64,000 nucleotides of DNA from Polynucleobacter paludilacus (GTDB lineage: Bacteria > Pseudomonadota > Gammaproteobacteria > Burkholderiales > Burkholderiaceae), in NCBI RefSeq assembly GCF_018687595.1, contig NZ_CP061298.1, forward strand, positions 1,054,001-1,118,000. Reading direction: 5' to 3'. The position numbers and the translations under genes were made by a program. Of the stretch, positions 9,665 to 18,865 are shown one piece after another. Position 1 is the first letter of the stretch. Every line of letters begins with the position of its first letter. Below the pieces are notes generated by a model. That model searched no databases and was not told where the DNA came from. It saw nothing but the letters and a program-made list of their open reading frames with translations.

Positions 9665-10848
9665 CAGAAGCCCGTCTTATAAGAAATGAAGGCAAAGATG
9701 CCATCCACCAATACGATCAGCACAATACTGCTCACCACTGCCCGCGTTGCAGAGATACCGACCGCTGCAGCCCCAGTCCCCGTTTGCATTCCACGCAAAC
9801 AACCGACCGCAGAAACAACCACACCAAACAGCGTCGCCTTAATCAAGCCAGACAGGATGTCTTCGATACCGACTACCTGCAACATGCCGTTATAGAAGTT
9901 CACCATGGGCACACCATAAATGACTAGGGTGAGTGCTGAAGAAAAGACGCTCACAAGATCGGCAAATAAAGTCAGAATTGGTGTCACCAAAATACCTGCC
10001 AATACACGGGGCACAATCAAGAAACGAACTGGACTGAGACCGCCTGTCACTAAGGCATCAACTTCATTGTTCACAGTCATCGTACCGATCTCCGCAGCGA
10101 ACGCAGCTGAGGAACGGCCAGCCAATAAGATCGCGGTGATCAATGGCCCGAGTTCGCGGAAAATGCCGAGAGAAACCAAGGGGCCCACAAAAGAGATAGC
10201 GCCGAACTGTTGCATACCAATGGCAGATTGGAAGGACAAAATCACGCCAATCAGAAAGGCCACCAAACCTACAATCGGCAAGGCCGCAATACCAGCTTGA
10301 ACAGCGGCATTCACAAAATCGCCCCAACGGACTTTAGCGGGATTACATACTGACCACGCTAAGTCTGATGCGAGGTGTCCAGTAAAAGAAATTAAGCCTG
10401 CTGAATCATCCAAAAGGTTTTGGGTCGCCATTCCGGTGCTGACTACAAAACTTCTTTTTGGCTTTACAACTGCAGGGGGGAACAAATTACCAATCGGCTC
10501 AAATTCTTTGAGGAGCGGTTGATAGCGCGCATCCAGTCCAATGATCTCAAATTGACCACTGGCATTTTTTTGCGCCTGCTCAAGATCGATCAAAAAAGCA
10601 AATCCGGAGCCATCCAATGAGGTGACTTGGCTGGCATCAAATGAGAGTGCGGGATTTTTACCCTTTGCCTGAGTTAACCAAGCGTCCTGCTTTTGGCGAA
10701 TGTCTGTCCAAGTGTGCGCCAAGGTGTAGACATTGACCTGCCCTTTCAGGGCCACTTTGGCATGCAGGGGGTCGAGTAAAGTCCATTCAGCTACTGGTGA
10801 ATCGAGGTTTTGTTCTAATGGGCCGGGAATGGTCTGAGAAACGCTCAT
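9664..10848 (-). CDS. MCE/Mla-type ABC permease with N-terminal STAS domain
   Basis: 394 residues. The first 110 or so form a STAS/MlaB-like domain (LSFDASQVTSLDGSGFAFLIDLEQA). The rest is an MlaE-type permease with about six membrane segments and the family stretch FRELGPLITAILLAGRSSAAFAAEIGTM, which contacts the ATPase. In E. coli MlaB and MlaE are separate proteins, so here both are one polypeptide. First gene of the four-gene operon; the tRNA-Arg terminator lies just upstream. Confidence 0.92.
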   Translation of the reverse strand: MSVSQTIPGPLEQNLDSPVAEWTLLDPLHAKVALKGQVNVYTLAHTWTDIRQKQDAWLTQAKGKNPALSFDASQVTSLDGSGFAFLIDLEQAQKNASGQFEIIGLDARYQPLLKEFEPIGNLFPPAVVKPKRSFVVSTGMATQNLLDDSAGLISFTGHLASDLAWSVCNPAKVRWGDFVNAAVQAGIAALPIVGLVAFLIGVILSFQSAIGMQQFGAISFVGPLVSLGIFRELGPLITAILLAGRSSAAFAAEIGTMTVNNEVDALVTGGLSPVRFLIVPRVLAGILVTPILTLFADLVSVFSSALTLVIYGVPMVNFYNGMLQVVGIEDILSGLIKATLFGVVVSAVGCLRGMQTGTGAAAVGISATRAVVSSIVLIVLVDGIFAFISYKTGF

Positions 10849-10885
10849 AGCCTAACTATAAGGGATCTCGATGACTCCCATAAGG

Positions 10886-10915
10886 AAAAGGGCCCAGTTT
10901 TTACACTAGGCCCTT
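10886..10915 (-). terminator. Rho-independent terminator of tRNA-Arg
   Basis: Inverted repeat AAGGGCC (10888-10894) and GGCCCTT (10909-10915), extended inward by three pairs after one mismatch. It is followed on the minus strand by TTTT. It begins 8 bp after the tRNA-Arg 3' end. Confidence 0.7.
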
Positions 10916-10922
10916 GGTGTTT

Positions 10923-10999
10923 TGGTGCGGCTGGCAGGAATTGAACCCACGACCCCTTGGTTCGTAGCCAAGTACTCTATCCAGCTGAGCTACAGCCGC
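10923..10999 (-). tRNA. tRNA-Arg (anticodon ACG)
   Basis: 77 nt with encoded CCA. Acceptor arms GCGGCTG and CAGCCGC pair fully, the anticodon stem CTTGG/CCAAG encloses loop CTACGAA (anticodon ACG), and the T arm has GGTTCAATTCC. The 5' end is only 18 bp from the greB start on the other strand. Confidence 0.97.
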
Positions 11000-11017
11000 A
11001 ACAGCCATAATTATGCC

Positions 11018-11518
11018 ATGGAAGAGAAGAACTACATCACACCCACCGGTCACGAACGTATCAAAACTGAGCTTTTGCAGCTTTTAGACGTCGAACGTCC
11101 CGAGATTGTGAAGGTAGTCCATTGGGCCGCCTCCAACGGGGATCGCTCTGAAAATGGCGACTACATCTACGGAAAAAAACGTTTACGGGAAATTGATCGC
11201 CGCATTCGCTTCCTCAATCAACGGCTGGAATTCGCCGTAGTAGTTGATAACACCGCCCGCAAATCGGGAGAAGCTGATGCAGAGCAGATCTTCTTCGGTG
11301 CTACCGTGAGCTATGCCGCGCTCGAAGGAAAAGACGCCGGGAAAGAAACATGCATCACGATTGTCGGAGTAGATGAGGTCGATTTAGACAAAGGCAATGT
11401 GAGCTGGGTCTCACCGATTGCAAAAGCACTGATCAAAGCCAGATTGGGCGACTGCGTCAAGATTCAGACACCTACCGGTCTGACTGAGATTGAAATCTTA
11501 GATGTGCAGTATCTTTAG
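11018..11518 (+). CDS. greB: Transcription elongation factor GreB
   Basis: Rescues backtracked RNA polymerase by stimulating transcript cleavage. 166 residues from the ATG at 11018 (MEEKNYITPTGHERIK). The N-terminal coiled coil spans about 1-80 with the acidic tip NGDRSENGDY; the C-terminal FKBP-like domain has ATVSYAALEGKD and ISPIAKALI-like VSPIAKALIKARLGD. The frame is open upstream through tRNA-Arg, but that part is not coding. No clear Shine-Dalgarno precedes the start. Overlaps the spoT stop by 4 bp tail to tail. Confidence 0.93.
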   Translation: MEEKNYITPTGHERIKTELLQLLDVERPEIVKVVHWAASNGDRSENGDYIYGKKRLREIDRRIRFLNQRLEFAVVVDNTARKSGEADAEQIFFGATVSYAALEGKDAGKETCITIVGVDEVDLDKGNVSWVSPIAKALIKARLGDCVKIQTPTGLTEIEILDVQYL

Positions 11519-13896
11519 TCTGAGCGGGTGCGTGTCGCTCGCATCACATCATGATTTGAGCGCAAGCTACGCATCACCTTAGAGAGATGCAAGCGATCAG
11601 AAACCTGAATCGTAAAGCGAATCACTACAGAATCTTCTTTGTAACGATCGTCCATCGAGACATTCAAAATATTGGAATCGGCGGAGGTAATGCTGCTAGC
11701 CACTCGAGCGAGTACACCCTTGCCTTGGCGAGTATCGACCGCCAGATCCACTTCGAACTCGCGATTAATATCTTTCCCCCACTCCACCTCAACCCATTTA
11801 TCACCATCTTTTGAGAGCATGCGTAAGGCATGGGGACAATCATTAGTGTGAATGTGCAGGCCCTCGCCTTTACCGAGGTAGCCAATAATGTTGTCACCTG
11901 GAATGGGATGACAACAACTCTGGAAGCTAATGGAATTGCCCTCGCGACCATCCACAATAATGGCCTGGCGCTGATGAGAATAGGAAGGCTCAAGCTGTGT
12001 AGCGGCCCAATCGGCAGCATCTAACCGCATTTGCTCACCCATACCCTCCTCATCGAGCAGAATCTTCAAGCGAATCGCGAGCTCTTGGGGTGAACGTCGT
12101 CCGAGCGCAATATTGACGCAGGCCTCTTCACGGGTTTTATCGCCTGTCCAATGGAGTAATTTTTCCCAGACCTCGCCAGTCAATAAAGCAGCATCGACTC
12201 CTTGCTGGCGTAAGGCGCTCATCAAAAGACGCTCGCCCAATTGCAAGGATTCAGAATAATGTTTGGTTTTTAAGGAGTGGCGAATGGCTGCGCGTGCTTT
12301 ACCTGTGCGAACAAAGGCTAACCAGCCAGGGTTAGGTTGCGAGCTTGCCGAAATAATGACCTCAATAATGTCGCCATTCTTAAGCTCACTGCGCAGCGGT
12401 AATTGCAGTCCGTTGATCTTGACTGCGACACAGGTGTTACCAAGATCGCTATGAATGGAATAAGCGAAGTCAAGCGCAGTAGCGCCACGCGGTAAGGCGC
12501 GGATATGCCCCTTAGGCGTAAAGACATATACCGCATCTGGGAACAAATCAATCTTGACATGCTCAAGGAACTCTTGCGGGTCGCCACTACTATCCTGAAT
12601 ATCAATCAGCGATTGCAACCATTGGTGGGCTCGGTTCTGCACCTCACTCATATCAGGAGCACCATCTTTATAGGCCCAGTGGGCTGCTACGCCAGCCTCC
12701 GCTACTGCATGCATATCACTCGTACGAATCTGAAACTCTACTGGCACACCTGATGGCCCAATCAGGGTCGTATGTAAAGATTGATAGCCATTGAGTTTAG
12801 GGATAGCAATGTAATCTTTGAACTTCCCTGGCATGGGCTTAAACAGCGCATGCAAAATACCCAGAGCGCGGTAACACTCATCAATCGAACTGACCGTCAC
12901 GCGAAATGCATAGACATCTAGCACTTGAGAAAAATTCACATGCTTTGCGCGCATTTTGGAATAAATACTGAACAGGGTTTTCTCGCGCCCCTGCAAGTCC
13001 ACTACTAAATCGGATTTGGCAAACGCCATACGCGTGGCTTGCAGAATTTTTTCCACCATCTCTTTGCGATTACCACGCGCCCGTTTAACAGCCTTCTCAA
13101 TAACCCTGAAACGCATCGGCATTGAGTAGCGAAAACTAAGGTCTTGTAATTCACGATAGATCAGATTGAGTCCCAAGCGATGGGCAATCGGCGCATAAAT
13201 TTCAATTGTCTCGGCAGCAACCCGGCGGCGCTTTTCCATCGGTACTGCATCCAAGGTCCGCATATTGTGAGTACGGTCCGCTAGCTTGACCAAAATGACT
13301 CTCACGTCCCTAGCCATCGCCATGAACATTTTGCGAAAGCTCTCTGCTTGCGCTTCAGCATGGCTTTGGAACTCGAGTTTGTCGAGCTTAGTTAAACCTT
13401 CAACCAGTTCAGCAACCTTCGCCCCAAAGCGCTCAACCAATTCTGCTTTGGTTGAGCCAGTATCTTCAATCACATCATGCATTAACGCAGCCATGATGGA
13501 AGCAGCGTCTAATTTCCATGTGGCACATAACTCAGCAACAGCGACTGGATGGGTTATATAGGGTTCGCCGCTATGACGGTATTGACCTAGGTGGGCTGCA
13601 TCAGAATACTGAAACGCCTTTTTAATTTGGCCAATCTCATCAGGCTTGAGGTAGGTCAACTTATTGAGTAAACCCTCAATGGAAACGACTTGGTGCTTGA
13701 GTGGCAGAGTAGGTGCAGAAGTTGGGCCGAATAAATGGCGACTCGATTGCGCCAACAGAGTCGCAATAATCGATTTCTTACCTGCCTGTGCATCTAATGA
13801 ATTTTGGGGATCAAGCAATTCTGCTTGCCCAGAAACTACGCCGGAGGATTCCGAGGCACTTGAGGCCCTGCTTTTTAGACTGAGAGGGAGCTCCAC
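11515..13896 (-). CDS. spoT: Bifunctional (p)ppGpp synthetase/hydrolase, RelA/SpoT family
   Basis: Controls the stringent-response alarmone. 793 residues with an extra N-terminal tail of about 75. The hydrolase HD domain (about 85-240) keeps MAALMHDVIEDTG and RTHNMRTL, so hydrolysis should be active. The synthetase domain (about 300-420) has YQSLHTTLIGPSG. A TGS domain (VFTPKGHIRALPRGATALDFAYSIH) and a C-terminal ACT domain follow. Followed closely by rpoZ and gmk in the order gmk-rpoZ-spoT seen widely in proteobacteria. Confidence 0.95.
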   Translation of the reverse strand: MELPLSLKSRASSASESSGVVSGQAELLDPQNSLDAQAGKKSIIATLLAQSSRHLFGPTSAPTLPLKHQVVSIEGLLNKLTYLKPDEIGQIKKAFQYSDAAHLGQYRHSGEPYITHPVAVAELCATWKLDAASIMAALMHDVIEDTGSTKAELVERFGAKVAELVEGLTKLDKLEFQSHAEAQAESFRKMFMAMARDVRVILVKLADRTHNMRTLDAVPMEKRRRVAAETIEIYAPIAHRLGLNLIYRELQDLSFRYSMPMRFRVIEKAVKRARGNRKEMVEKILQATRMAFAKSDLVVDLQGREKTLFSIYSKMRAKHVNFSQVLDVYAFRVTVSSIDECYRALGILHALFKPMPGKFKDYIAIPKLNGYQSLHTTLIGPSGVPVEFQIRTSDMHAVAEAGVAAHWAYKDGAPDMSEVQNRAHQWLQSLIDIQDSSGDPQEFLEHVKIDLFPDAVYVFTPKGHIRALPRGATALDFAYSIHSDLGNTCVAVKINGLQLPLRSELKNGDIIEVIISASSQPNPGWLAFVRTGKARAAIRHSLKTKHYSESLQLGERLLMSALRQQGVDAALLTGEVWEKLLHWTGDKTREEACVNIALGRRSPQELAIRLKILLDEEGMGEQMRLDAADWAATQLEPSYSHQRQAIIVDGREGNSISFQSCCHPIPGDNIIGYLGKGEGLHIHTNDCPHALRMLSKDGDKWVEVEWGKDINREFEVDLAVDTRQGKGVLARVASSITSADSNILNVSMDDRYKEDSVVIRFTIQVSDRLHLSKVMRSLRSNHDVMRATRTRSD

Positions 13897-13911
13897 ACCG
13901 GAACTCCTAAT

Positions 13912-14115
13912 TTATAGAGGTACTTTGGTCAACATGTCACGGTCGGTTACACCAGCGGCAACTTCGCGTAACGCAACTACGGTTGCTTTATCTCTGGACT
14001 CAACGCGTGGGGAGTGACCTTGAACCAACTGGCGAGCACGATATGTGGCAGCCAGAACCAGTTCAAAACGGTTAGGAATGGTTTTAAGACAATCTTCTAC
14101 AGTAATACGGGCCAT
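13912..14115 (-). CDS. rpoZ: DNA-directed RNA polymerase omega subunit
   Basis: 67 residues, start [23 protein letters not shown], the standard omega N-terminus. It helps assemble beta-prime and in many bacteria forms part of a ppGpp site, which fits its place 15 bp before spoT. Confidence 0.96.
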   Translation of the reverse strand: MARITVEDCLKTIPNRFELVLAATYRARQLVQGHSPRVESRDKATVVALREVAAGVTDRDMLTKVPL

Positions 14116-14161
14116 GCTGAACTCACTTCGTTTTTAGCTTCAATACCCATAGGATAACTGA

Positions 14162-14791
14162 TTACACCCCAAGGCGCCTTAAAAGCACGGGGTTGCGCGC
14201 CATCACGGGGCCTGAGCGTAAGCGGCTTGCCGCCAAAATATGGCGTAAATCCGCTAAGGCTTGATCAAAGGCATCATTGATCACAATGAAATTGGCTTCA
14301 TGAGCGTGCTGGAGCTCGATATGGGCGGCAGCCAAGCGTCGTTCAATGGTCGCCTCGTCATCTTGCCCTCTTTTGCGTAAACGCTCTTCAAGGGCTTCGA
14401 TTGAGGGAGGAAAAATAAAGATCCACTGCACTGCTGGAATTAACTTGCGTATTTGCTGAGCACCTTGCCAATCAATCTCCAAGATCACATCACTGCCCGC
14501 TTGCATTTGGTTTTCAATCCAAGTTTTGGAAGTGCCATAGAAATGGCCATGAACCTCAGCCCATTCCAGAAACTGCGCTTGATCCCGTTCCCGCTTAAAT
14601 ACTTCAGGAGTCACAAAGCGGTAATCCCTGCCATCCACTTCACCGGGTCGGGGTGAGCGCGTTGTGGTCGATAGCGAGAGGGTTAAGCCAGGCTCACTCT
14701 GCAATAGCGCATTAACCAAAGAGGATTTGCCCGCGCCCGATGGGGCCACAATCATCAGCATGCTGCCTTGGTAAGCGTTATTTAAAGTCAT
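14162..14791 (-). CDS. gmk: Guanylate kinase
   Basis: Phosphorylates GMP to GDP. 209 residues. The P-loop APSGAGKSS lies at 16-24, the GMP-binding region has STTTRSPRPGEVDGRDYRFV, and EVHGHFYGTS matches the family. Followed after 46 bp by rpoZ and spoT, which use or make guanine nucleotides. Confidence 0.96.
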   Translation of the reverse strand: MTLNNAYQGSMLMIVAPSGAGKSSLVNALLQSEPGLTLSLSTTTRSPRPGEVDGRDYRFVTPEVFKRERDQAQFLEWAEVHGHFYGTSKTWIENQMQAGSDVILEIDWQGAQQIRKLIPAVQWIFIFPPSIEALEERLRKRGQDDEATIERRLAAAHIELQHAHEANFIVINDAFDQALADLRHILAASRLRSGPVMARNPVLLRRLGV

Positions 14792-14817
14792 AGCTTGATT
14801 GTATGTAAAGGTTTTGC

Positions 14818-15747
14818 TTACTCTAAATTCTGGACTTGCTCGCGCATTTGCTCGATCAAGAGCTTCAGCTCAAGAGCAGCTTGAGTGCACTCTTCAGCCA
14901 CTGATTTGGAGCTCAGAGTATTGGCTTCCCGATTGAGTTCTTGCATTAAAAAATCCAAGCGCTTACCAACGGGTCCCTTACCCGCCAATGCCGAATCAAC
15001 TGCTTGTAGATGGGTTTTCAAACGCGCAAACTCTTCGGCCACATCAATACGAACGGCATACAAGACTACCTCCTGCCGAATCCGCTCCATCAACTCTATG
15101 CCACTTTTAGCTTGGGCTTGTGCAGCCAAGGCTTCTGATAAACGCTCTGTGAGCTTTTCTTGATACTGTGCTACGTAGCCCGGGATCAGGGGCTCAATTT
15201 TGGCGACAATCTCGCGCATCTTTTGGGTGATATTCAGGAGCACCTTAACTAGGGCCTGACCCTCGGCAGCACGACTCTCCATGAGGGCAGTTAATGCAGC
15301 CCTGCCAGCTTCAGCAGTAGCGACCAACCAGCTATCTTCATCCCCGCGTGGTTCAGATAGTACCCCTGACCAGCGCAATACTTCAGCAACGCTCATGGGT
15401 TCGGCTTGCGGAAAGCCTGCTTGAACTTTTTCTTGGAGACTATACAAGGCATCAAGAGCATCTTGATTGATGGCGCCTAAGGCATGGGGGTTAGGTTTAC
15501 TCGCACCTGCGCCATTTGAGTTAATGCGCCAGGCCGCCCTAAATTCGACCTTACCCCGACCCAAACTTTGGGTAACCATTTCTCTGAGGGCTGGCTCGGC
15601 AGCCCTGCATTCATCCGGCAAACGAAATCCGAGGTCTAAAAAACGGCTATTGACCGCCCGACACTCCATTTGCAGATCAGCAACTACCCCTGCGCCCAAG
15701 GAAACTTGGCGAGAAGCGCTGCCATAACCGGTCATGCTCGATATCAT
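14818..15747 (-). CDS. yicC: YicC/YloC family endoribonuclease
   Basis: 309 residues. The N-terminal signature [11 protein letters not shown] and the C-terminal [15 protein letters not shown] define the YicC family, members of which cleave RNA. The neighbourhood (upstream of gmk, divergent from rph with 41 bp between starts) is conserved in many proteobacteria and ties it to RNA turnover. Confidence 0.92.
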   Translation of the reverse strand: MISSMTGYGSASRQVSLGAGVVADLQMECRAVNSRFLDLGFRLPDECRAAEPALREMVTQSLGRGKVEFRAAWRINSNGAGASKPNPHALGAINQDALDALYSLQEKVQAGFPQAEPMSVAEVLRWSGVLSEPRGDEDSWLVATAEAGRAALTALMESRAAEGQALVKVLLNITQKMREIVAKIEPLIPGYVAQYQEKLTERLSEALAAQAQAKSGIELMERIRQEVVLYAVRIDVAEEFARLKTHLQAVDSALAGKGPVGKRLDFLMQELNREANTLSSKSVAEECTQAALELKLLIEQMREQVQNLE

Positions 15748-15788
15748 ATGGACATTGTAGATTGATCTATCTCTCAGGACTAAAGAAT

Positions 15789-16529
15789 ATGAATACCAAA
15801 AACCAGACCCCTATCAGCCGCCCCAGCGGTCGCGCCCCTCAGCAATTGCGTGAGGTATCCATTACTCGCTCATTTACCAAGCATGCTGAGGGATCAGTCC
15901 TCATTGCTTTTGGGGATACCAAAGTCCTATGCACTGCTAGCGTCTTAGAGCGAGTGCCCCCGCACAAAAAAGGGTCTGGTGAAGGTTGGGTTACCGCTGA
16001 ATACGGCATGCTTCCCCGCTCCACCCATACACGCAGCGATCGTGAAGCCGCCCGAGGGAAACAAACCGGTCGCACTCAAGAGATTCAACGTTTGATTGGG
16101 CGTGCCATGCGCAGTGTTTTTAATCTCGAGATTTTGGGTGAACGCACGATTCATTTAGATTGCGATGTTTTGCAAGCCGATGGCGGTACACGTACCGCAG
16201 CGATTACTGGCGCTTATGTTGCAGCCCGCGATGCTGTCAACCATCTTTTAAGAGCTGACATCTTGAAGCAAGATCCCATCATTGATAGTGTGGCAGCGAT
16301 TTCGGTTGGCATCTATCAAGGTCAACCAGTACTGGATCTAGATTACCCAGAAGACTCCTCCTGCGATACCGATATGAATGTTGTGATGACGGGCAAAGGC
16401 GGCATGATTGAGATTCAGGGTACTGCCGAGGGAGCTGCATTCTCGCGCGCTGAACTGATTGAGCTATTGGATTTAGCCGAGCAAGGCATTCAGGAATTAA
16501 GCAAACTGCAAACCCAAGCCCTCAAGTAA
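15789..16529 (+). CDS. rph: Ribonuclease PH
   Basis: Phosphorolytic 3' exonuclease that trims tRNA ends. 246 residues from the ATG at 15789 ([21 protein letters not shown]). An upstream in-frame extension to 15762 is unlikely because the family starts near the R-P-x-x-R motif. Phosphate-binding and catalytic signatures [20 protein letters not shown] and [19 protein letters not shown] are present. Operon with rdgB (10 bp gap) and hemW. Confidence 0.95.
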   Translation: MNTKNQTPISRPSGRAPQQLREVSITRSFTKHAEGSVLIAFGDTKVLCTASVLERVPPHKKGSGEGWVTAEYGMLPRSTHTRSDREAARGKQTGRTQEIQRLIGRAMRSVFNLEILGERTIHLDCDVLQADGGTRTAAITGAYVAARDAVNHLLRADILKQDPIIDSVAAISVGIYQGQPVLDLDYPEDSSCDTDMNVVMTGKGGMIEIQGTAEGAAFSRAELIELLDLAEQGIQELSKLQTQALK

Positions 16530-16539
16530 TTCATTCGTA

Positions 16540-17139
16540 ATGCAAAAACTGGTTCTTGCCTCAAATAATGCTGGGAAACTGAAAGAGTTTTCAGAATTAT
16601 TGGCGCCCTTTGAGTTTGAAATCATCCCTCAGGGACAATTAGATATTCCAGCTGCGGAAGAACCCTTTGACACCTTTCTGGAAAATGCCTTAGCAAAAGC
16701 CCGTCATGCGAGTCAACTCAGTGGACTGCCTGCTTTAGCAGACGACTCTGGTATTTGCTTGAATGCATTGCATGGCGCTCCGGGTGTTCGTTCTGCGCGT
16801 TATGCAGGTGAGCATGCTAACGATGCCGACAATAACCAAAAATTGCTAGCAGCTCTTGCTAATCAAACTGATCGCAGTGCTTATTATGTGTGCGCTCTCG
16901 TGCTGCTGCAAAGTGCCGATGATTCAAACCCCATCAGAGTAGAAGCCCATTGGGATGGTGAGTTCATCGACATCCCCAGAGGGGATCACGGTTTTGGCTA
17001 CGACCCCTACTTTTATATTCCTGAATTAGGCAAAACCGCTGCAGAGCTCTCACCCAGTGACAAGAATGCATTTAGTCATCGCGGTCAAGCATTAAGAATG
17101 CTTCTCGCTGAGTTAATCAAGCTGGATCAGCGTGTCTAG
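16540..17139 (+). CDS. rdgB: XTP/dITP diphosphatase (RdgB/HAM1 family)
   Basis: Removes non-canonical purine nucleoside triphosphates from the pool. 199 residues. The substrate loop LASNNAGKLKEF is at 5-16, LADDSGICLNALHGAPGVRSARYAG carries the catalytic Asp, and DHGFGYDPYFYIP closes the site. The gene end overlaps the hemW GTG by 8 bp. Confidence 0.95.
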   Translation: MQKLVLASNNAGKLKEFSELLAPFEFEIIPQGQLDIPAAEEPFDTFLENALAKARHASQLSGLPALADDSGICLNALHGAPGVRSARYAGEHANDADNNQKLLAALANQTDRSAYYVCALVLLQSADDSNPIRVEAHWDGEFIDIPRGDHGFGYDPYFYIPELGKTAAELSPSDKNAFSHRGQALRMLLAELIKLDQRV

Positions 17140-18313
17140 CTCAATACTGTTGCGCCCCCAGTTCACAGCGCTCCCGCCGCTGGCTTTATATATTCACTTT
17201 CCTTGGTGTGAACGAAAGTGCCCTTACTGCGACTTTAATTCCCATCAGATTAAAGAAGGAAGAAGTGGCTTCGATGAAGCGCGTTATATCAAAGCGCTCA
17301 TTACAGATTTAGAAACTGAACTCCCACGCATTTGGGGTAGACAAGTACACAGCATCTTCATCGGTGGTGGGACACCAAGCCTGCTTTCTGGGGCCGGTAT
17401 GCAAGAGCTACTCTCGGATGTGAGAGCCCGCATCAACCTTGAGCCCGATGCAGAAATTACGATGGAAGCCAATCCTGGCTCGGTCGAAGCAGAAAAGTTT
17501 GCCGCCTTTGCGCAAGCGGGTATCAATCGGGTTTCTTTAGGTATTCAGAGTTTTGGTGATGAACAGCTCAAAGCTTTGGGCCGAATTCATAATGGAAAAG
17601 AAGCTAAAGCTGCAATTGAAATTGCTTTGCAGCACTTTAAATCTGTCAATCTGGATTTGATGTATGGCTTGCCAAAGCAAACGCTCGAGCAAGCCCGAAA
17701 CGATATCGAAACTGCGCTTTCATTTAATACTCCACATGTATCGCTATATAACCTCACACTAGAACCCAATACCTACTTCGCAAGCTTTCCACCGCAACTC
17801 CCAAGTGAAGAGATCATTGACGCCATCTTCGAGCAAAATTTAGCCTTACTGACAAAGGCAGGATATCGACGCTACGAAGTTTCAGCGTATGCCAAGAAGG
17901 GTCAGGAATGCAAACACAACCTGAACTACTGGCGCTTTGGCGATTACATTGGCATTGGTGCTGGGGCGCATGGAAAGATCTCTTTCCCAGATAAGGTCAC
18001 ACGTCAGTTAAGAGAAAAGCATCCTGAGCAATATATGAAGGCAATGGAGACCCAAGGTCATGCATTGATTGAAGCGCGTGAGATTGCTACAGAGGATCTG
18101 CCATTCGAATTCATGCTCAATGTATTGCGCCTGAGCGATGGAGTTCAGACTGCGACATTCAGCGAGAGAACTGGACTGCCTCTAAGCATGATCAGCAAAG
18201 AACTGATAGAAGCAAGTGATAAAGGCTTGCTAGATCCCAATCCCACACTCCTAAGAGCCAGCGAGCAAGGGTATCGCTACTTGAATAACTTACAGGAGAT
18301 CTTTTTAACTTAG
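17132..18313 (+). CDS. hemW: Radical SAM heme chaperone HemW
   Basis: 393 residues. The radical-SAM cysteines appear as CERKCPYC (CX3CX2C, near residue 28), followed by FIGGGTPSLL and the SAM-binding GIQSFGDEQLKALGRIH. HemW proteins resemble coproporphyrinogen dehydrogenase HemN but bind and deliver heme; the lack of the HemN N-terminal extension supports HemW. GTG start inside the rdgB end. Tail-to-tail overlap of 4 bp with the next gene leaves no room for a separate terminator. Confidence 0.92.
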   Translation: MSSSILLRPQFTALPPLALYIHFPWCERKCPYCDFNSHQIKEGRSGFDEARYIKALITDLETELPRIWGRQVHSIFIGGGTPSLLSGAGMQELLSDVRARINLEPDAEITMEANPGSVEAEKFAAFAQAGINRVSLGIQSFGDEQLKALGRIHNGKEAKAAIEIALQHFKSVNLDLMYGLPKQTLEQARNDIETALSFNTPHVSLYNLTLEPNTYFASFPPQLPSEEIIDAIFEQNLALLTKAGYRRYEVSAYAKKGQECKHNLNYWRFGDYIGIGAGAHGKISFPDKVTRQLREKHPEQYMKAMETQGHALIEAREIATEDLPFEFMLNVLRLSDGVQTATFSERTGLPLSMISKELIEASDKGLLDPNPTLLRASEQGYRYLNNLQEIFLT

Positions 18314-18630
18314 AAGCTTTTGGTGATCTGAGGGCTCAGCGGTACGCTTCCATCCCCCTCCAATCCCTCAGCTTCTTGTTCTCCAGCGGGCTGGGCGCCA
18401 GATGGGGCCTGCATTTTTTGATTCATACGCCCATTGCGAGTGGGGCCAGTTTGAGTGCCATCCAATTGAGGTACTGAAATCTTTGGCGACAAAGGCTGAG
18501 AATTAAACTGTTTTAATTCCTCAGGGGATAAAGCAGGCATTACGGTATTTTGAGCGAAGCTGGGTAAGGTCATGAGTATCAAACCAGCAAATAAGGACAA
18601 TCTTGAAAGTTGCTGAGTCAATCGATTCAT
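18310..18630 (-). CDS. Hypothetical exported protein, Pro/Gly-rich
   Basis: 106 residues, family not recognised. A signal peptide covers about 1-26 (SLFAGLILMTLPSFAQ, cut after SFA-Q). The mature part is short, without predicted core structure, rich in Pro, Gly, Gln and Ser, and contains LSPEELKQFNSQPLSPKIS and a similar PLSPQI near the end. Probably periplasmic. It lies just downstream of tRNA-Ser(UGA) on the same strand. Confidence 0.6.
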   Translation of the reverse strand: MNRLTQQLSRLSLFAGLILMTLPSFAQNTVMPALSPEELKQFNSQPLSPKISVPQLDGTQTGPTRNGRMNQKMQAPSGAQPAGEQEAEGLEGDGSVPLSPQITKSF

Positions 18631-18667
18631 GTGATCCTAGAGACGCTATTTAAATTGATGCAGATTT

Positions 18668-18757
18668 TGGCGGAAGAGGTGAGATTCGAACTCACGGAGG
18701 ACTTTCATCCTCGCCAGTTTTCAAGACTGGTGCATTCAACCGCTCTGCCACTCTTCC
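18668..18757 (-). tRNA. tRNA-Ser (anticodon TGA)
   Basis: 90 nt with long variable arm and encoded CCA. Acceptor arms GGAAGAG/CTCTTCC pair fully; anticodon stem CCAGT/ACTGG with loop CTTGAAA gives UGA. Confidence 0.97.
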
Positions 18758-18865
18758 TTCGCAGTGAAGTGGCGAATTATAAAGAACTTTTACCCAATCC
18801 TGCCTAAATCGGCGTATTTTCAGACATTTAGGGCTTTGGTCACCCCGTATTGATAAAATCGATTT

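Noticed and set aside
10922..11017. In-frame N-terminal extension of greB
   Set aside because: It reads through tRNA-Arg; GreB proteins begin at the MEEKNYITP-like start.
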